Shown in pieces: positions 9,911 to 21,658 of a stretch of DNA of 64,000 nt. The DNA comes from Medicago truncatula (lineage: Eukaryota; Streptophyta; Magnoliopsida; Fabales; Fabaceae). Position 1 is the stretch's first letter, and the number at the start of each line of letters is the position of its first letter. Under the pieces are notes generated by a model that saw only the letters and a program-made list of their open reading frames with translations, did no database searches and was not told the DNA's origin. Both the position numbers and the translations under genes were made by a program. Where the stretch lies: NCBI RefSeq assembly GCF_003473485.1, contig NC_053043.1, positions 39,470,576 through 39,534,575 of the forward strand. The letters run 5' to 3'.

Positions 9911-12809
9911 AAAATTTTATTTAAATTAAATTAAAAATAAAATAGTTATGCTTCATATCAATAATTATTTTAAATTTGATACTAAAAAACATGAAAAAGG
10001 AACGATAAGAATTGTTAAAATGAGAAAATGTCACGAAGGCTCAAATAATTTTATTTAAGATTGAATACTCAACCAATAATAACAATAAAATGAGGTTCAA
10101 TAAATCAATATTTACAGCCAGTTCTTAGTAAATGATAGTCATTTGCCAAAATACCATAGAACTTAAGTAAACTAATCTTTCATGAAAAGTAAAGGACATA
10201 ATAAGACATCATTGGGTTTTGGGATCAAAGGATAAAAGGAAAAATTTAACAAAAAGAATAAGAGGAAGTCAGAAATGAATGAAAGCCTAAATGACACAAA
10301 ATTTTCCAAAAACAAAGGACATAAGTAGCATTTGAAGAATAGTGAGAAAAATTGCAAATCAGTAGAGACATCTAGAATCAAACATCCTTCAACGGATGAA
10401 CAAAAGAATGCCTAGACTTAAGAGCAGTGATTCTGCAGGAAAAAAACACAAATTAGCAATATAGAAAAGTAGTAAAAGGATGAAAATAAATAACAACCAA
10501 ACCAAACAAACAAAAGCAATGGAAAATTGAAGGCACCATAAAGCAACTTAAAAGGAGAATACCAAAAGACATCAGCAAGTAGATTCCACAATGGACAATT
10601 ATGTAACCAAAAGAGATTGAGATGTAAAACAAACAAATCACCACAACTAATGATGAATTGATGATCACGTAATTGTTCTGGACTTAACAATTGAAACTAA
10701 TTCGTACTAATCTCAAATACAATTGTTGCTTCTTAATGTGGCAACAAACCAAGAATAGGATAAGGAAATAGTAGTTTATAAACAAAATTAGACTAATATA
10801 AAATTATAGTAGCAAGAAATATGACAACATTAAAACCATACAGTGAAGGCCAGAACATATTAAAATAATAAATTTGATTGGAATCGAACAACATAAAACT
10901 TACCTGACTCATAAAATCTCCAATGAAAACCTAGACACAAAAACAAACCATAAGAAGTCATAAATTCAAAAACAATACATGTCCAATATATAACATTCAC
11001 AATTCACAAAGTAAACTAAATTAAAACACACACATGATTGATATAGATAGGAAAAAAAATAAACTTTGAAACCAATATTTTAGAAGAAATAATCATGATA
11101 GAAACACACTACCATGAGAGTAAGAAACTGATTCTAAAAAGAACAAAAAAACCCATGAATTGCTTGTTTTCCTCTCCAAATGGTGGAGGCCTAAAAAACA
11201 ACAACACAGGAATCAGTCAGATGCCAATAATTTATAAGTAAGGAAGTTGTGATGTTACGTTAAACTTTGTGTCATATTAGTTGTGTTCACGGAGCCGATA
11301 CATGTAGATACATGGTAAGACTATGAAATCTAATATGGAGAAACTATTGTTGTATATTTTAAATATTTCAAAAGTTATTATTATTATTACTATTATTAAA
11401 ATTATTTTTATTATGATTAGCTATTAAAGAGAAGAAAAAGAAAGGTGGTTGTAGTGTTGAAATTGTTCCTACTTTGTCTCAAGACTAGTTACCACGTTGA
11501 CTAACAATTTTCAATAAATTAACTTTGATTAACAGTCAAAATTGTTTGTTACCTATTTACTTGCTATTGAGATATTAATTACTCATAGTCTTGCCATCAT
11601 TTTTGCAACTGTTTTTGGTCAATCCCCACTTACCTAATTAGTAGCATCCACTTACTTTTTGGTGGAAATATAAACGTGTTTAATATCTCTGAATGTGCAT
11701 TCTATAAGAACACAATTTCATTATGTGAAAAAGCAATAGAGTTACAAACCTTTTATCTTCAAAGCTACTTCTTTCGGTGTTACAAAAATATTAAGTGTCT
11801 GAGTGATTGAGTCTGTATATTTTCTCGTGTTCTGATAACCTCGGTATGATTATCGCCGAGATGAACCTGTTGTACTCTGGAGGAGTTGCGCAATTCTACG
11901 GATAATTCCTTAGTTCAAATGAAACTAGTTCCACTCAATAACGAGTTTTCTAACTATAGTTATAGACGTTTTAAGTTGACTTATTTCCAATCATTTTCAT
12001 ATCACCACATTCTACTTCATAATGCTTGGTAATTGTCCAGGTTTAGAGAGGACAATAAATTAATATTTTATACGGTTTCTTTACCCTCATTTTATTAAGT
12101 CCCATGAATAGTTTTTATTTTTATTTTTTAATCTCGAAATATTAGTCTCGGTTTTTTTTTTTTTTGTTGCATAAACAAGTTTTGTCGTATTTTTTTATAG
12201 CGTAACTTGAGTATTCTTTGGGAACAATTGAAGAGATTAATCCTTTGAGCCTTTAAGTATTCTTTGAGGATAATTGAAGAGACTAATCCTTTGAATCTCG
12301 TGAGACTAAAATAAGCAATAAACTCTCTAAAAATTTCAACTATGTTGCACAAGTTTTGCTAATTGAGAAGACTAATCTTTTGAAATAACTGAGAGCTATT
12401 TAAAAGTCCGGTCCTCTTTCAACCTATATTTTCACATATGCACTAGCCACGTATCAAATCATGGACCAAATAGTTATAGAATCTATCACTTGTACTATAT
12501 GGTGTTGGTGTGCCTGATCCAGTGTAAGTGAATATTATTAAAATTATGCAATTGACGATACTCATTTTTTAATTGTGTGAATATTTTATTAAATAATTTT
12601 TTGCCCTTAAAAGCTTTTAAAAACTAAAATGACAAAAATAATTATTAATGTTCAATAAAGGCATGAAACACAACATGTGTTTTAAAGACAACACTTCTAA
12701 TATAGTGTGAAAAAAAAATTATCAGGTTTGGTTTGAGTTTTGCTAGACCCGTTTTGAATTATGTTAAACCATTGTATGAGCTAATAGAGATTGACTTTGA
12801 TTGGTATCT
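9911..12809. other. gene-free stretch, possible non-autonomous element bodies
   Basis: I see no supported gene. Minus-strand frames at 10172-10690 are Phe/Leu/Ser-rich readings of A-rich DNA without domain content. The stretch at about 11250-11950 has a compact TATA-like/leader-like look, including 'CTATAAGAAC', that may be part of an LTR remnant, but I found no matching second copy, primer-binding site or polypurine tract. A short repeat 'TTTGAG..TTAAGTATTCTTTG(A/G)G' occurs at about 12207-12280. Confidence 0.4.
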
Positions 12810-13229
12810 GAATATCATGGTTCAGAACATTGGTTTGATTTTTACACGGTTACATCTTTAGTAAGGTCTAGTTCAACTAATAATGCTGACAACTTGATAT
12901 TGTTAGTCTAAGCATCTTCACACGGGTTTGAATTTAAAACCTTACAATTGTGAGTTTCAGACGATATTTACTACTTTATCTATAGATCTAAAGATTTAAT
13001 TAAACTATAATTTTGAACATCATGGTTCAGAACATTGGTTTGATTCTTACACGCTTACATCCGTAGTAAGTTCTAGATGTAGTAAGTTCTAGTTCATCTA
13101 ATAATGCTGACAACTTGACATTGTTAGTCTAAACATCTTCATATGAGTTTGAATTTAAAACCTCACAATTGTGTGAGTTTCAGACGATATTTACTACTTT
13201 ATCTATAGATCTAAAAATTTAATTAAACT
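12810..13229. repeat. tandem duplication, two copies of about 205-215 bp
   Basis: Copy 1 (12810-13014) and copy 2 (13015-13229) both begin 'GAA(T/C)ATCATGGTTCAGAACA' and run to 'TAGATCTAAA(G/A)ATTTAATT'. Copy 2 holds a small extra repeat of 'GTAGTAAGTTCTAG'. The junction is direct, without spacer, so this is a local duplication rather than two insertions. Confidence 0.85.
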
Positions 13230-13390
13230 ATTATTTTTTTTGCTCTAAAACAAATGAGATTAAAAAATAGTTGATGATTCCCAAAATGAGCTGATCATTT
13301 GATCCGCTATATGAGAGTTGTTTATTTTTTTTTAATCATTCGGTTATCAGAGAAATGACTATAAACGAGAGGTAAATAAAGTCTAATCAA

Positions 13391-13574
13391 GAATCGTTTC
13401 ATCTACAAATCAAACTCAAGTTCTCATAAACAATTTGTCTTTGGTGAAACTCATGAATCAATTGAGCTCAATTGCTTAACCATGAATTATTCCACCTAAA
13501 AATCAAACTCATGTTCTCCTAAACAATTCATATTGTTAGAAATCATTAATCAGTTGAGTTCAATTGCTTAATTA
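13391..13574. repeat. tandem duplication, two copies of 92 bp
   Basis: Copies 13391-13482 and 13483-13574 share 'ATCAAACTCA(A/T)GTTCTC' and 'CAATTGCTTAA' in the same positions. On the minus strand each has a weak tRNA-like A-box/B-box look, so the unit may derive from a SINE. Confidence 0.65.
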
Positions 13575-13900
13575 CATGAGAGTTGATTTGATAGCTAAAA
13601 ATTTAAGTCTAAAATAAAAGTGTTAATAAGTGAAATAATAGCAACCGTCTCATATTCAAATCTATCTCGTATTAATATTTTTCATTGGTAAAACAAAAAA
13701 TGAGCTGCCACATGAAATCAAGTATAGCAATTTTGTTTTTTTTTTTAATTTTGTAATTTTTTTTATTTTATTAGCATAAATGTGAGGAGTAATTTTGTAA
13801 GTTTTTTTATTTTATTAACTTAAATGCGAGGAGTAATTTTGTAATTTGTGGGTGAATACATTGATCAATTGCATATATTTCGTTATTCCCCAAGTTCAAA

Positions 13901-13901
<1 letters not shown>

Positions 13902-13937
<36 letters not shown>

Positions 13938-14016
13938 CTCTCTCATTTTTGTTCTCTAGTATTCCAATTTTTTTGTCTCTTTGTTTCACTTTCTCTCTCT
14001 CTATCTCTTCTCTCAG
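13902..14016 (+). promoter_or_regulatory. CT-rich tract upstream of the UBC25-like gene
   Basis: A nearly pure (CT)n run at 13902-13944, followed by further pyrimidine-rich sequence to about 14016, sits 85-200 bases before the ATG at 14099. Pyrimidine-rich (Y patch/CT) tracts are common in plant core promoters and 5' leaders. No clear TATA box is visible between it and the ATG. Confidence 0.5.
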
Positions 14017-14098
14017 TGTAATGTTTTGTGCGTAACACCCCGCGCAAAACCTTCACTCACTCTTTCGCTCAAAAGGTTTTGATAGTTTTTGCTTCTTC

Positions 14099-17000
14099 AT
14101 GGATCCTGACGTTGTTGAAATTCCTCCTCCAATTCACCAAGACACACCCCCATTCAAAAGGAAGAAGAAACGGGTAGTTCTTATCTATTCTCCTATTCAA
14201 TCAATTTTTTGAATTTTTTGAATTTTTTTATTTTTTTTTCTTAAGTTCTTTTCTGGGTTTTGATTACTTTTGTTTTTTTTGTTCCTTTTCTCTTTTTGGG
14301 GTGTCTTCAATCTATTCAAAGTTTTGATTTTTATTAAATTTTTAATCTGGGTTTTCACTTTTCAACCATGATCATTATTTATGCCTCTACTTTTCCAATT
14401 TCTGCTTTAAAGTTTTGATTTTTATTAAATTTTTAATCTTGATTTCTAGCATGATCATTATATTTGTTGTTGCTGCATATGAGCTTTGTTAGTACTAGAA
14501 TCTGTTTAGTGAGAATGTCCTTAATCTCTTGATTCCAACATTTTATTTTTTTATACACTAATCTCGAATTATGTAGTTGTTTCTTCTTAGATTGTTATAT
14601 TGTGAGAATATGAATGGTTTTAAATATGATATAGAGGCTGTGATTGTGGCTGTAAAATTTAGGGATTCGATGTTTGCAGTTGCGATCGCAATTGCAGCAG
14701 CATCAACCTAATCAAGGATCATGGCTGCAACTGAAATTTAAAACCTTGGCAATGTTGGGACCCACATGTGAAATTAGTGATGCTGTTTTGTTGATATGTA
14801 TGATTTAGAGGGAGTGAGGCTATGTGAGTTGTGTTGTGGGAGCAACTTGGGAGTGGAATGGTGTTTATGGCTGGTGATAGTTTTTAGGATTTTCAAGTAT
14901 AATTTATGAGTCCATCTTTGCTCCATTTACCTTTGCTCAATTTATACCATTTACCTTCATGGATGTGTGACACATGTTAAAAGAATATCCAACGGTTGAA
15001 ATTAAAAAGGGAAAGATAAACAAACACACATGCGATTGGTTTTAGAAACACAATCTTTGTATCTTTTTCCAGAACTGATGCCTATTTCAAAATAGAAGAA
15101 GTTTAGAAACAAATAAATTCAGCGGTTAGTTTTAATGACACGGGGGAGATAATCCACACCAACTCAGCCTGTTTCTCAATCACACGAAAACGTCGTCGTT
15201 GTGATGACGGCCACGATGGGCTGATTTGTGACTGTGGCGGTGATGGGCTGATTCATGATGATGACGACGACATTGGTACGAAAAGATGGCAGTGATGGAG
15301 TGAGCAGCGGCAGTTACAGGTGGTGAGGGGAAGGGGACGTGTGAATCTAAAAGGCATGTGCCGCAGCTGGATGTGTGAATCTAAAAGGGTCGGTAGATGT
15401 GTGAATCTGAAAGGCAGTGTGTGAATCTGAAAAAGGCATGTGCCGCCGCTGGATGAACGGAAAGGGTCGGCGGCGACGGCAGGGAGAGACTGAGAAGCAG
15501 AAGCTGTAGCAGCGAGATGGTGAAAGGAAGAAGAAAGAGCGTGCGTGTTGTTTCTGAGAAAGAAGAAACGCGTATTATTATTATTCAGTACACAAATGCT
15601 TTTTTTTTCAACTTTTAATCTCATCCTTTGGGTTTGTTTTTGCCACATGTCATACATCAATGCACTGAACTGGTATAAATGGAGTCATCCTAAATGGAGC
15701 AAAGTTGCACTCATATGCTAGTGTATTGCATTTGACCATTTCCCATAGAGTTTAATTTTGATACACTGTTGTTGATGTAAAATAAACAAAAATTACATTT
15801 TCGTACATATGATGTTTTTCATCTTCTGATTGTGATAGGCCATTGATTATTTGTTTTGGTTTTCGAAATAAAAGGGATTGTTTAAAGAGGTTCCTTCAGT
15901 GCCCTTTGTTGTAATGAAGCAAATAATACCTTTAGAAATAAAGGGAAATTAGGAGCTAATATTCAATCATAAGTTCCATTTTATTTTATCTATGTTTTAA
16001 AAATATTTTTGAAAGTCTATGTTTTTCTTTACCAACAAATAATCTTTGTTTGTTTCTGTTGTAGCCCATTGTCCATGATGTAATTGACATCGACGACGAC
16101 GACAATGATGATGATGATTTAATGATAATTGGTGAAATAAATCGTAAACGTCATAAGGGGAAGGCACTTGAAACCATTCATGAGGGTTACGGTGATCAAC
16201 AAGTTGTGGTTTGTATAAGATCTTTTCCAACTTTAAATGACTATATCATTTTGTTCGCAATCCTTTTAAGAGATCGTCTGATTTTACTTTTTTGCAGCCT
16301 GGCATGGAAAAAGTTGGAACAGTTAGTGGGATTCAATCTTTTAACAGTCAACCTGCAGTATCACATAACTCAATCAATGTTGAGGGCCAAGGTTCTGGTC
16401 CATCGTTGGCCAATAATGACTACCTTGATATGTTTACAGATAATTATATGGATGTAGACGAGTACGCTTTATTACAGGCACAATTTGATAATGTGGATCT
16501 ACCGACTGGAATTGAGGCGCCTTTTACATTGTTGCCAAAACCTTTCCACGGTAAAGCAAAGTCTTCTTTTTTTGGCTCAAAAAAACAGGATTTTGCTGAC
16601 AATCCAGATGCGATGAAGCTGCCATATTTTGGGCAATTTGAAAGTGCTAAGAAGGGAGCTGGCAGTAGCAGTTCATTCCATTCAAATTTCAATGGACATA
16701 ATGGATCATCGTATCTTCTGGGCATGGAATCAGGAAACCCATGGTTTAAGAGTTCTCATAATATCAATGCCACTCCTGAGCACTTGTTTGGTGAATCCAG
16801 TGTTCTCAAATCTGCCAGAGCTGGATGTGATGGAGCAGCTGTGGTTCCCTCGGGTTTTACAGTCACTCATGAACCCGAAAATGAAACCCTGAGGAAACTT
16901 CGAAGTTTTAAGCAATTTGACACTGTTACTGACACTTCAGACCATTACTTTATTAAAAATAATTGCTCCGTGAAGCAGGTTAGTTTTTTGTCTTCTATAA

Positions 17001-18915
17001 AAAATATTGAAGACGTACTTTGTTTCAGTTCTAATCTTAATTATATGGATTTATATATTACCTATTTCCTAAGCAGAATCCGAAGAGTTGGGCTAAAAAA
17101 ATCCAGGAAGAGTGGAGGATTTTGGAGGAGCATTTGCCGGGTGAGTTTAGTATTCCTGATACTAAATAGCTTGTAATATTTTCAATGTCATATTGCCTAT
17201 CACATTTAGTATTCAATTTAATTTTGGAGCTGATAGACTACCACATGGTAGGTCTAGTTCCTGTCTTATCGTAAGGGGCTTCACTTGTTTTCTTCATGAT
17301 ATATCCTTGTTGAAAGATTGCCAAATATTTCCTCGGTGGCGTCCACACCATATATTTGTTCTGAAATTGGAATCAAGAACTTATAAATGCCATAATGTCA
17401 AACCTGCTTCCGGCATACTCCCTCCGTTTTTAAATATAAGCAAAATCTACTTTTTAGGTTCATTCATTTAATGATGCATGTGGTCCATATTATGAACCAC
17501 ATACATCATTAAATGAATGAACCTAAAAAGTCAATTTTGCTTATATTTAAAGACGGAGGGAGTATTATTCAATCTGACCATTTCTTTGACTTTTTTCTTT
17601 AATGCTTGTCAGATACAATATTTGTGAGAATCTTCGAATCAAGGATGGATCTCATGAGAGCTGTGATTATTGGAGCAGAAGGGACTCCTTACCATGATGG
17701 TCTTTTCTTTTTTGATGTTTACTTCCCCCCTGAATATCCCAATGTACCCCCGGTACGTGGTTGAGAATACTTTATTTAGCTGACATTATTTTCTTGTGCA
17801 CTCTTTTTAATTCAATTCTGACAAATGGGACAATTTTTTGTGGGGCAGAAAGTCCACTACCACTCTGTAGGTCATCGGCTTAATCCAAATTTGTATGATT
17901 GTGGCAAAGTATGCCTCAGTCTACTTAACACCTGGTCTGGCGACAAGAATCAGATGTGGACTCCAGGTGTTTCGACAATGCTACAGGTTCTAGTCTCCAT
18001 ACAAGGGCTAATCTTGAATGCGAAGCCTTACTTCAATGAACCTGGATATGCATCTTTGAGTGGCTCGTCAAGGGGTGAAGTGATGTCACTGCAGTATAAT
18101 GAGAATACGTTCATTCTTTCAGTGAGGACAATGACGTCTGTGATAAGAAATCCTCCTAAGGTTTGGTTCTACTCTTGGTGTTCATTTCTTTTATAAAAAA
18201 TTGTTTAATAAAAAAGTTGTACAGACGTATGATTACGTTATAATATTATTTTCAAAATACCTACACAAATACCTACGAGGTGATAATGATTGGATGAGTG
18301 TAATTATTTTTTACACTGCCATTGCAAAGTATTTAAAATCTTTTTCCTTTCTTGGGGTTCAAGCAACTGATTTAGGTAATTTTTGGTTTTCAGAATTTTG
18401 AAGACCTTGTTGTGGGGCATTTCTACAGCAGAGCACATGATATCCTGAGGTCATGTAAAGCCTACATGGAAGGTGTTCAAGTTGGTTGTTTGGTCAAAAG
18501 AGGGGATAACATTGTTGATGAGAGTAAAGGAAAATGCTCAGATGGATTTAAGTCTGGTTTAGTTGGATATGTTAATTATCTAGTCACAGAGTTTGTAAGA
18601 ATTGGAGTTAAGGACTGTGAGAAATTTGTGCTTCCTCCCTCCAGTACCGCCTACCACCCGCATAACTGCATCAGTGGTCAAGGAACATTTTTCTCAAAAC
18701 CCAATTTTCAGACTCCGGTGCTTCATCCCTCCAATCTTCAGATTCAGACTTCGTTGCTTCATCCCTCCAATCTTCAGATTCAGACTCCGTTGCTTCAACC
18801 CTCCAGTGCCATGTACAACCTTCCTCTCTCCGGTTCCGTGTACAACCTTCCTCCCTCCAGTACCGTGTACAACTCGCATAACTACATGAGTGGTCAAGGA
18901 ACATATTTTTTTTAA
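14099..18915 (+). CDS. UBC25: large ubiquitin-conjugating enzyme E2, UBC25/UBE2O-like, seven exons, 645 aa
   Basis: Exons by splice signals and paralogue comparison: 14099-14173, 16065-16208, 16298-16978, 17077-17140, 17613-17752, 17849-18160, 18394-18915. All joins keep frame. The N-terminus MDPDVVEIPPP is typical of the plant UBC25/UBC26 group. A basic patch, an acidic Asp run (exon 2) and a long low-complexity middle follow. The UBC fold starts near residue 300 (NPKSWAKKIQEEW) and continues through GTPYHDGLFFFDVYFP. The catalytic cysteine is about C390, in NPNLYDCGKVCLSLLNTW, with the UBE2O-type NPNLY in place of HPN. Such enzymes carry activated ubiquitin and may act as combined E2/E3s; substrates cannot be read here. 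The C-terminus has a repetitive Pro/Ser/Gln tail missing from the neighbouring copy. Introns 1 and 4 contain MITEs. Confidence 0.9.
14907..15713. mobile_element. TIR transposon (MITE-like, 0.8 kb) in intron 1 of the UBC25-like gene
   Basis: Imperfect terminal inverted repeats of about 45 bases: 'TGAGTCCATCTTTGCTCCAT' at the left pairs with the complement of the right end 'ATGGAGCAAAGTTGCACTCA'. The ends are flanked by TA on both sides (14905-14906 and 15714-15715). The homologous intron of the tandem copy (near 22485) lacks the block and reads straight through, which gives the empty site. The interior (about 15130-15540) is unusually G/C-rich for this region, with GTCGTCG and GGCGGCGACGG runs, and may be a captured fragment. 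No transposase is encoded. Confidence 0.8.
17418..17562. mobile_element. Stowaway-like MITE in intron 4 of the UBC25-like gene
   Basis: A 145-bp near-palindrome starting CTCCCTCCGT and ending ACGGAGGGAG, with TA on each side (17416-17417, 17563-17564). The CTCCCTCCG ends and TA target site are the Stowaway (Tc1/mariner-derived) signature. The tandem copy's intron (23570-23945) lacks it, so it inserted after the duplication. Confidence 0.92.
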
Positions 18916-20338
18916 AACTCAATTTTGAGACTCTGATATCTTAGGCTTATTGCATCAAGTGCATGCTGGTTTTTGTGTTTTTTTGTTTTTGTTTTACATT
19001 AATTAACTATTAAGGATTTTCGGTTTCAAAAAAACTAAGTATTTAAAAACTTAACCTAATTTCAGCACACACAAAAAACTCAACATAATTGTATATACTT
19101 CTCTAAAAGAAATGTAAGCAAAATGTAGTTTACATTTTTCATCTTCGTTAGTAATTAATTATAGAAATTTATTCATTTTGTTTTGTTTCTCTGGATTCCA
19201 AAGTGATACGGTAACAACCACAATCACCACTTTGTATATTTTTGGTTAAATAGGATATTTGATCCCTTATCAAGTTTGTATGTTTCGTTTATTAACCTAT
19301 TCATTTTGGTTTCTAAGTCAAGTTAGTATCTTCCATTAGTTTCTGAAAGAAAAAAAAAATGTTAACTTTGTCCACATGTGATTTATAATTGGAGATTAAG
19401 GGTTGGATTTAAGAAGCACACAAGAGTTTACTGTGCATTAACAATATCTAATCATTTTCATTATTCCTCTTTCTTTTGAATTTCTTAAAAATGATTAAAG
19501 CCTAAAAATCTTCCAACTTTTTTTTTTCTTTTGAAGAAGATTATCTCTTAATTATCGTTGAGATCCTTGAATTTATTTTCTTCACTCAAGTAGACCGTCA
19601 CCTTCCTCAACAATATTTATAATGCTAATGAAAAGAAAATAGACGATTGGTTGAAGAAAATCAATTTAGTAATTTTATTAGTTGTAGACCTAATTATCAC
19701 CTTTTAATGATGATTAAAATTGGACTATGTTGTTTCAATGTATTATTACTTTTATTCAGACGAAATAACGATATTTATTAGAAACTATCTCACACACAAA
19801 GAATTTAAACCTTGATCACAACTTTCATTTAACAATTTTAACATTTTTACCGGTTGAACTAAAATTTATGAAATGATTTATTTATTTTTAATAAGGAATA
19901 TAAATTTTGTTTATTCTCAGAAGCACCCTAGGTATTTAGTATTTTCGAATCCATTTGATTCACAAAATATATAAATATTAGACGCAACAACATAACCCAT
20001 CGTAAGTGAATAAAAAACATAAGAATTCAAACTCAAGACGTACTCCTTCAAAAACAAAAAACACAAGACATGCATTTGAATTTTGAGATACTAAAAATGT
20101 TTGATGTAATAATGAATAACACAAACAAATGAAATTTCCTAGGATATCCTCAAAGGTGGTAAATATTAATTGATTGAGAAGAAATAGAGTGAGAAAGAGA
20201 CTTGGGTTAAACAGTAACTTCGTAATATATCAATAAATGTAGTAAATTTCGTTATTAAGCAAAATTCAAAATCTCTCTATCTTCCATTTTTGTTGTTATA
20301 GTACCTTCATTCTTTCAGGAGTATTACTTTTTCCATCC
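18916..20338. other. intergenic stretch between the UBC25-like copies
   Basis: Contains the 3' flank of the intact gene and AT-rich DNA. No ORF with recognisable content, RNA gene or structured repeat was seen here before the MITE at 20342. Confidence 0.5.
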
Positions 20339-20341
20339 TAT

Positions 20342-20681
20342 GGGTGTGTTTGGTTTGCAAAACAGCAAGTACTGGACAGAACAATACAAGATAGAACAGT
20401 ACAACACAAGTCAGAACAGCACAGGACAAATTTTTTATGGCATTGAATAATTTTTTGTTTTATACGATTTTTGAGGGACAAAATGTTATTTTGGTATTTT
20501 AGACAACTTGTATGTGGGAGAAAAAGTTGTGTTGTGGTTTGGTGAGGAACAAAAATATGAGTTTTTGTCCTGTCCCTTGCCTCCAGTTTGTCCTGTACCT
20601 GAAACAGTTTTACAAATCAAACACTGGACAATTAGAATTGTTCTGTCATATCCTTCATTTTTTAGCAAATCAAACACACCC
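20342..20681. mobile_element. MITE, PIF/Harbinger-like, 340 bp
   Basis: Ends GGGTGTGTTTGGTTTGC and, inverted, GCAAATCAAACACACCC pair over 17 bases with one mismatch. TAT is repeated on both sides (20339-20341 and 20682-20684), giving a 3-bp target duplication. 'GGGTGTGTTTGG' ends with 3-bp duplications are common in Tourist/PIF-Harbinger-type MITEs. The interior has repeated 'CAGAACA'/'TTGTCCTGT' phrases. Open frames inside it are incidental. Confidence 0.8.
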
Positions 20682-20780
20682 TATAAGTTTCTCGCGTGTC
20701 CTATTTTTTTTTTTCTTCAAAAATGTCATTGAGATTCATGAATGGTATTTTCCTTTGTTATAGGGTGAAAAATGGAGTTG

Positions 20781-21536
20781 CGGATTTTGTAATCCGAAAA
20801 CTTCAAAAATAAGACGCGTTACATGATATTTCCGGATTACATAATCCGAAAACCCCCTTAACACCTTTTTTTTCCATGGTGCAAACCGGATTACGTAATC
20901 CGGATAGCACCAGCACCAATTCTGAACATGTTTGTAATAGTTTCATATCACATTTGCCTTCATGTATTGTTACTAGTTCTCTTTGTGCTTGTGTTGATGT
21001 ATGATTGAAGTACTTTGTTCTATTCTGTTAATTGTTCTGCGTGACAAGTGGATAAAATGACATATTGACTAACCTAAATCTTTGTTGAATCTTCATGATA
21101 TGAATCAAAATGATTATGTTTGCCTTCTTTTTTTGCACATTAGTGTTATTAGATTGAGCTAGATGTTATTCTTTGGACCAAAGGGGAATATAATAACAAT
21201 GAATAGTTGAGTATACCATTTAAAATTGGTTAGATACATCATACATGTAAACTATATCTTTAACTGCTTCTCTGGTGAAATCCTGTGCTTTTAGTAAACT
21301 TTTAGCAATCTTCTGCCGGAACTCAATTGATTTCCTTGGTAATTCACACAGATTTTTTTTTTGGTGCTGAACCTGTGCTTCAGTTGTCCTAATATTTGCT
21401 GCTTAGACTTTTTACAATTATGTTCTTTGTAAGCTAAGTTGGGAATGACTTGTCTTTGTTAATAGTTCTGTTATGTTCAGAATCTAAAATTCCATTTTTT
21501 TTTATGATCCTGATACAATTCGGATTACGTAATTCG
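20781..21536. repeat. four copies of the palindrome CGGATTACGTAATCCG upstream of the UBC25-like pseudogene
   Basis: The 16-base palindrome or close variants occur at 20781-20796, 20833-20848, 20887-20902 and 21521-21536. The third is perfect and extends to 18 bases (CCGGATTACGTAATCCGG, 20886-20903). The intact gene has no equivalent. They may be subterminal repeats of a transposon spanning this stretch, or a site amplified by one. Confidence 0.6.
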
Positions 21537-21658
21537 GAATGCAAATGAACATTTTTGAAAATTTTACAGGACGCGCGAGAAGTCAACAGGGAAAAGTAAT
21601 ACTCTTCTTTCATTGTGTAGCAAAATCTTCACTCTCTCATTTCAGTTTTTGCTTCATC

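Noticed and set aside
10172..10690. Three overlapping minus-strand frames of 69-90 codons rich in Phe, Leu and Ser
   Set aside because: They are readings of A-rich plus-strand DNA, overlap each other in different frames and show no domain, signal or paralogue.
18671..18922. Minus-strand and second-frame open readings with repeated WRDEATKSESEDW-type or VPCTTFL-type units
   Set aside because: They are mirror readings of the 42-base coding repeat in the last exon of the UBC25-like gene, which is in frame with the E2 fold.
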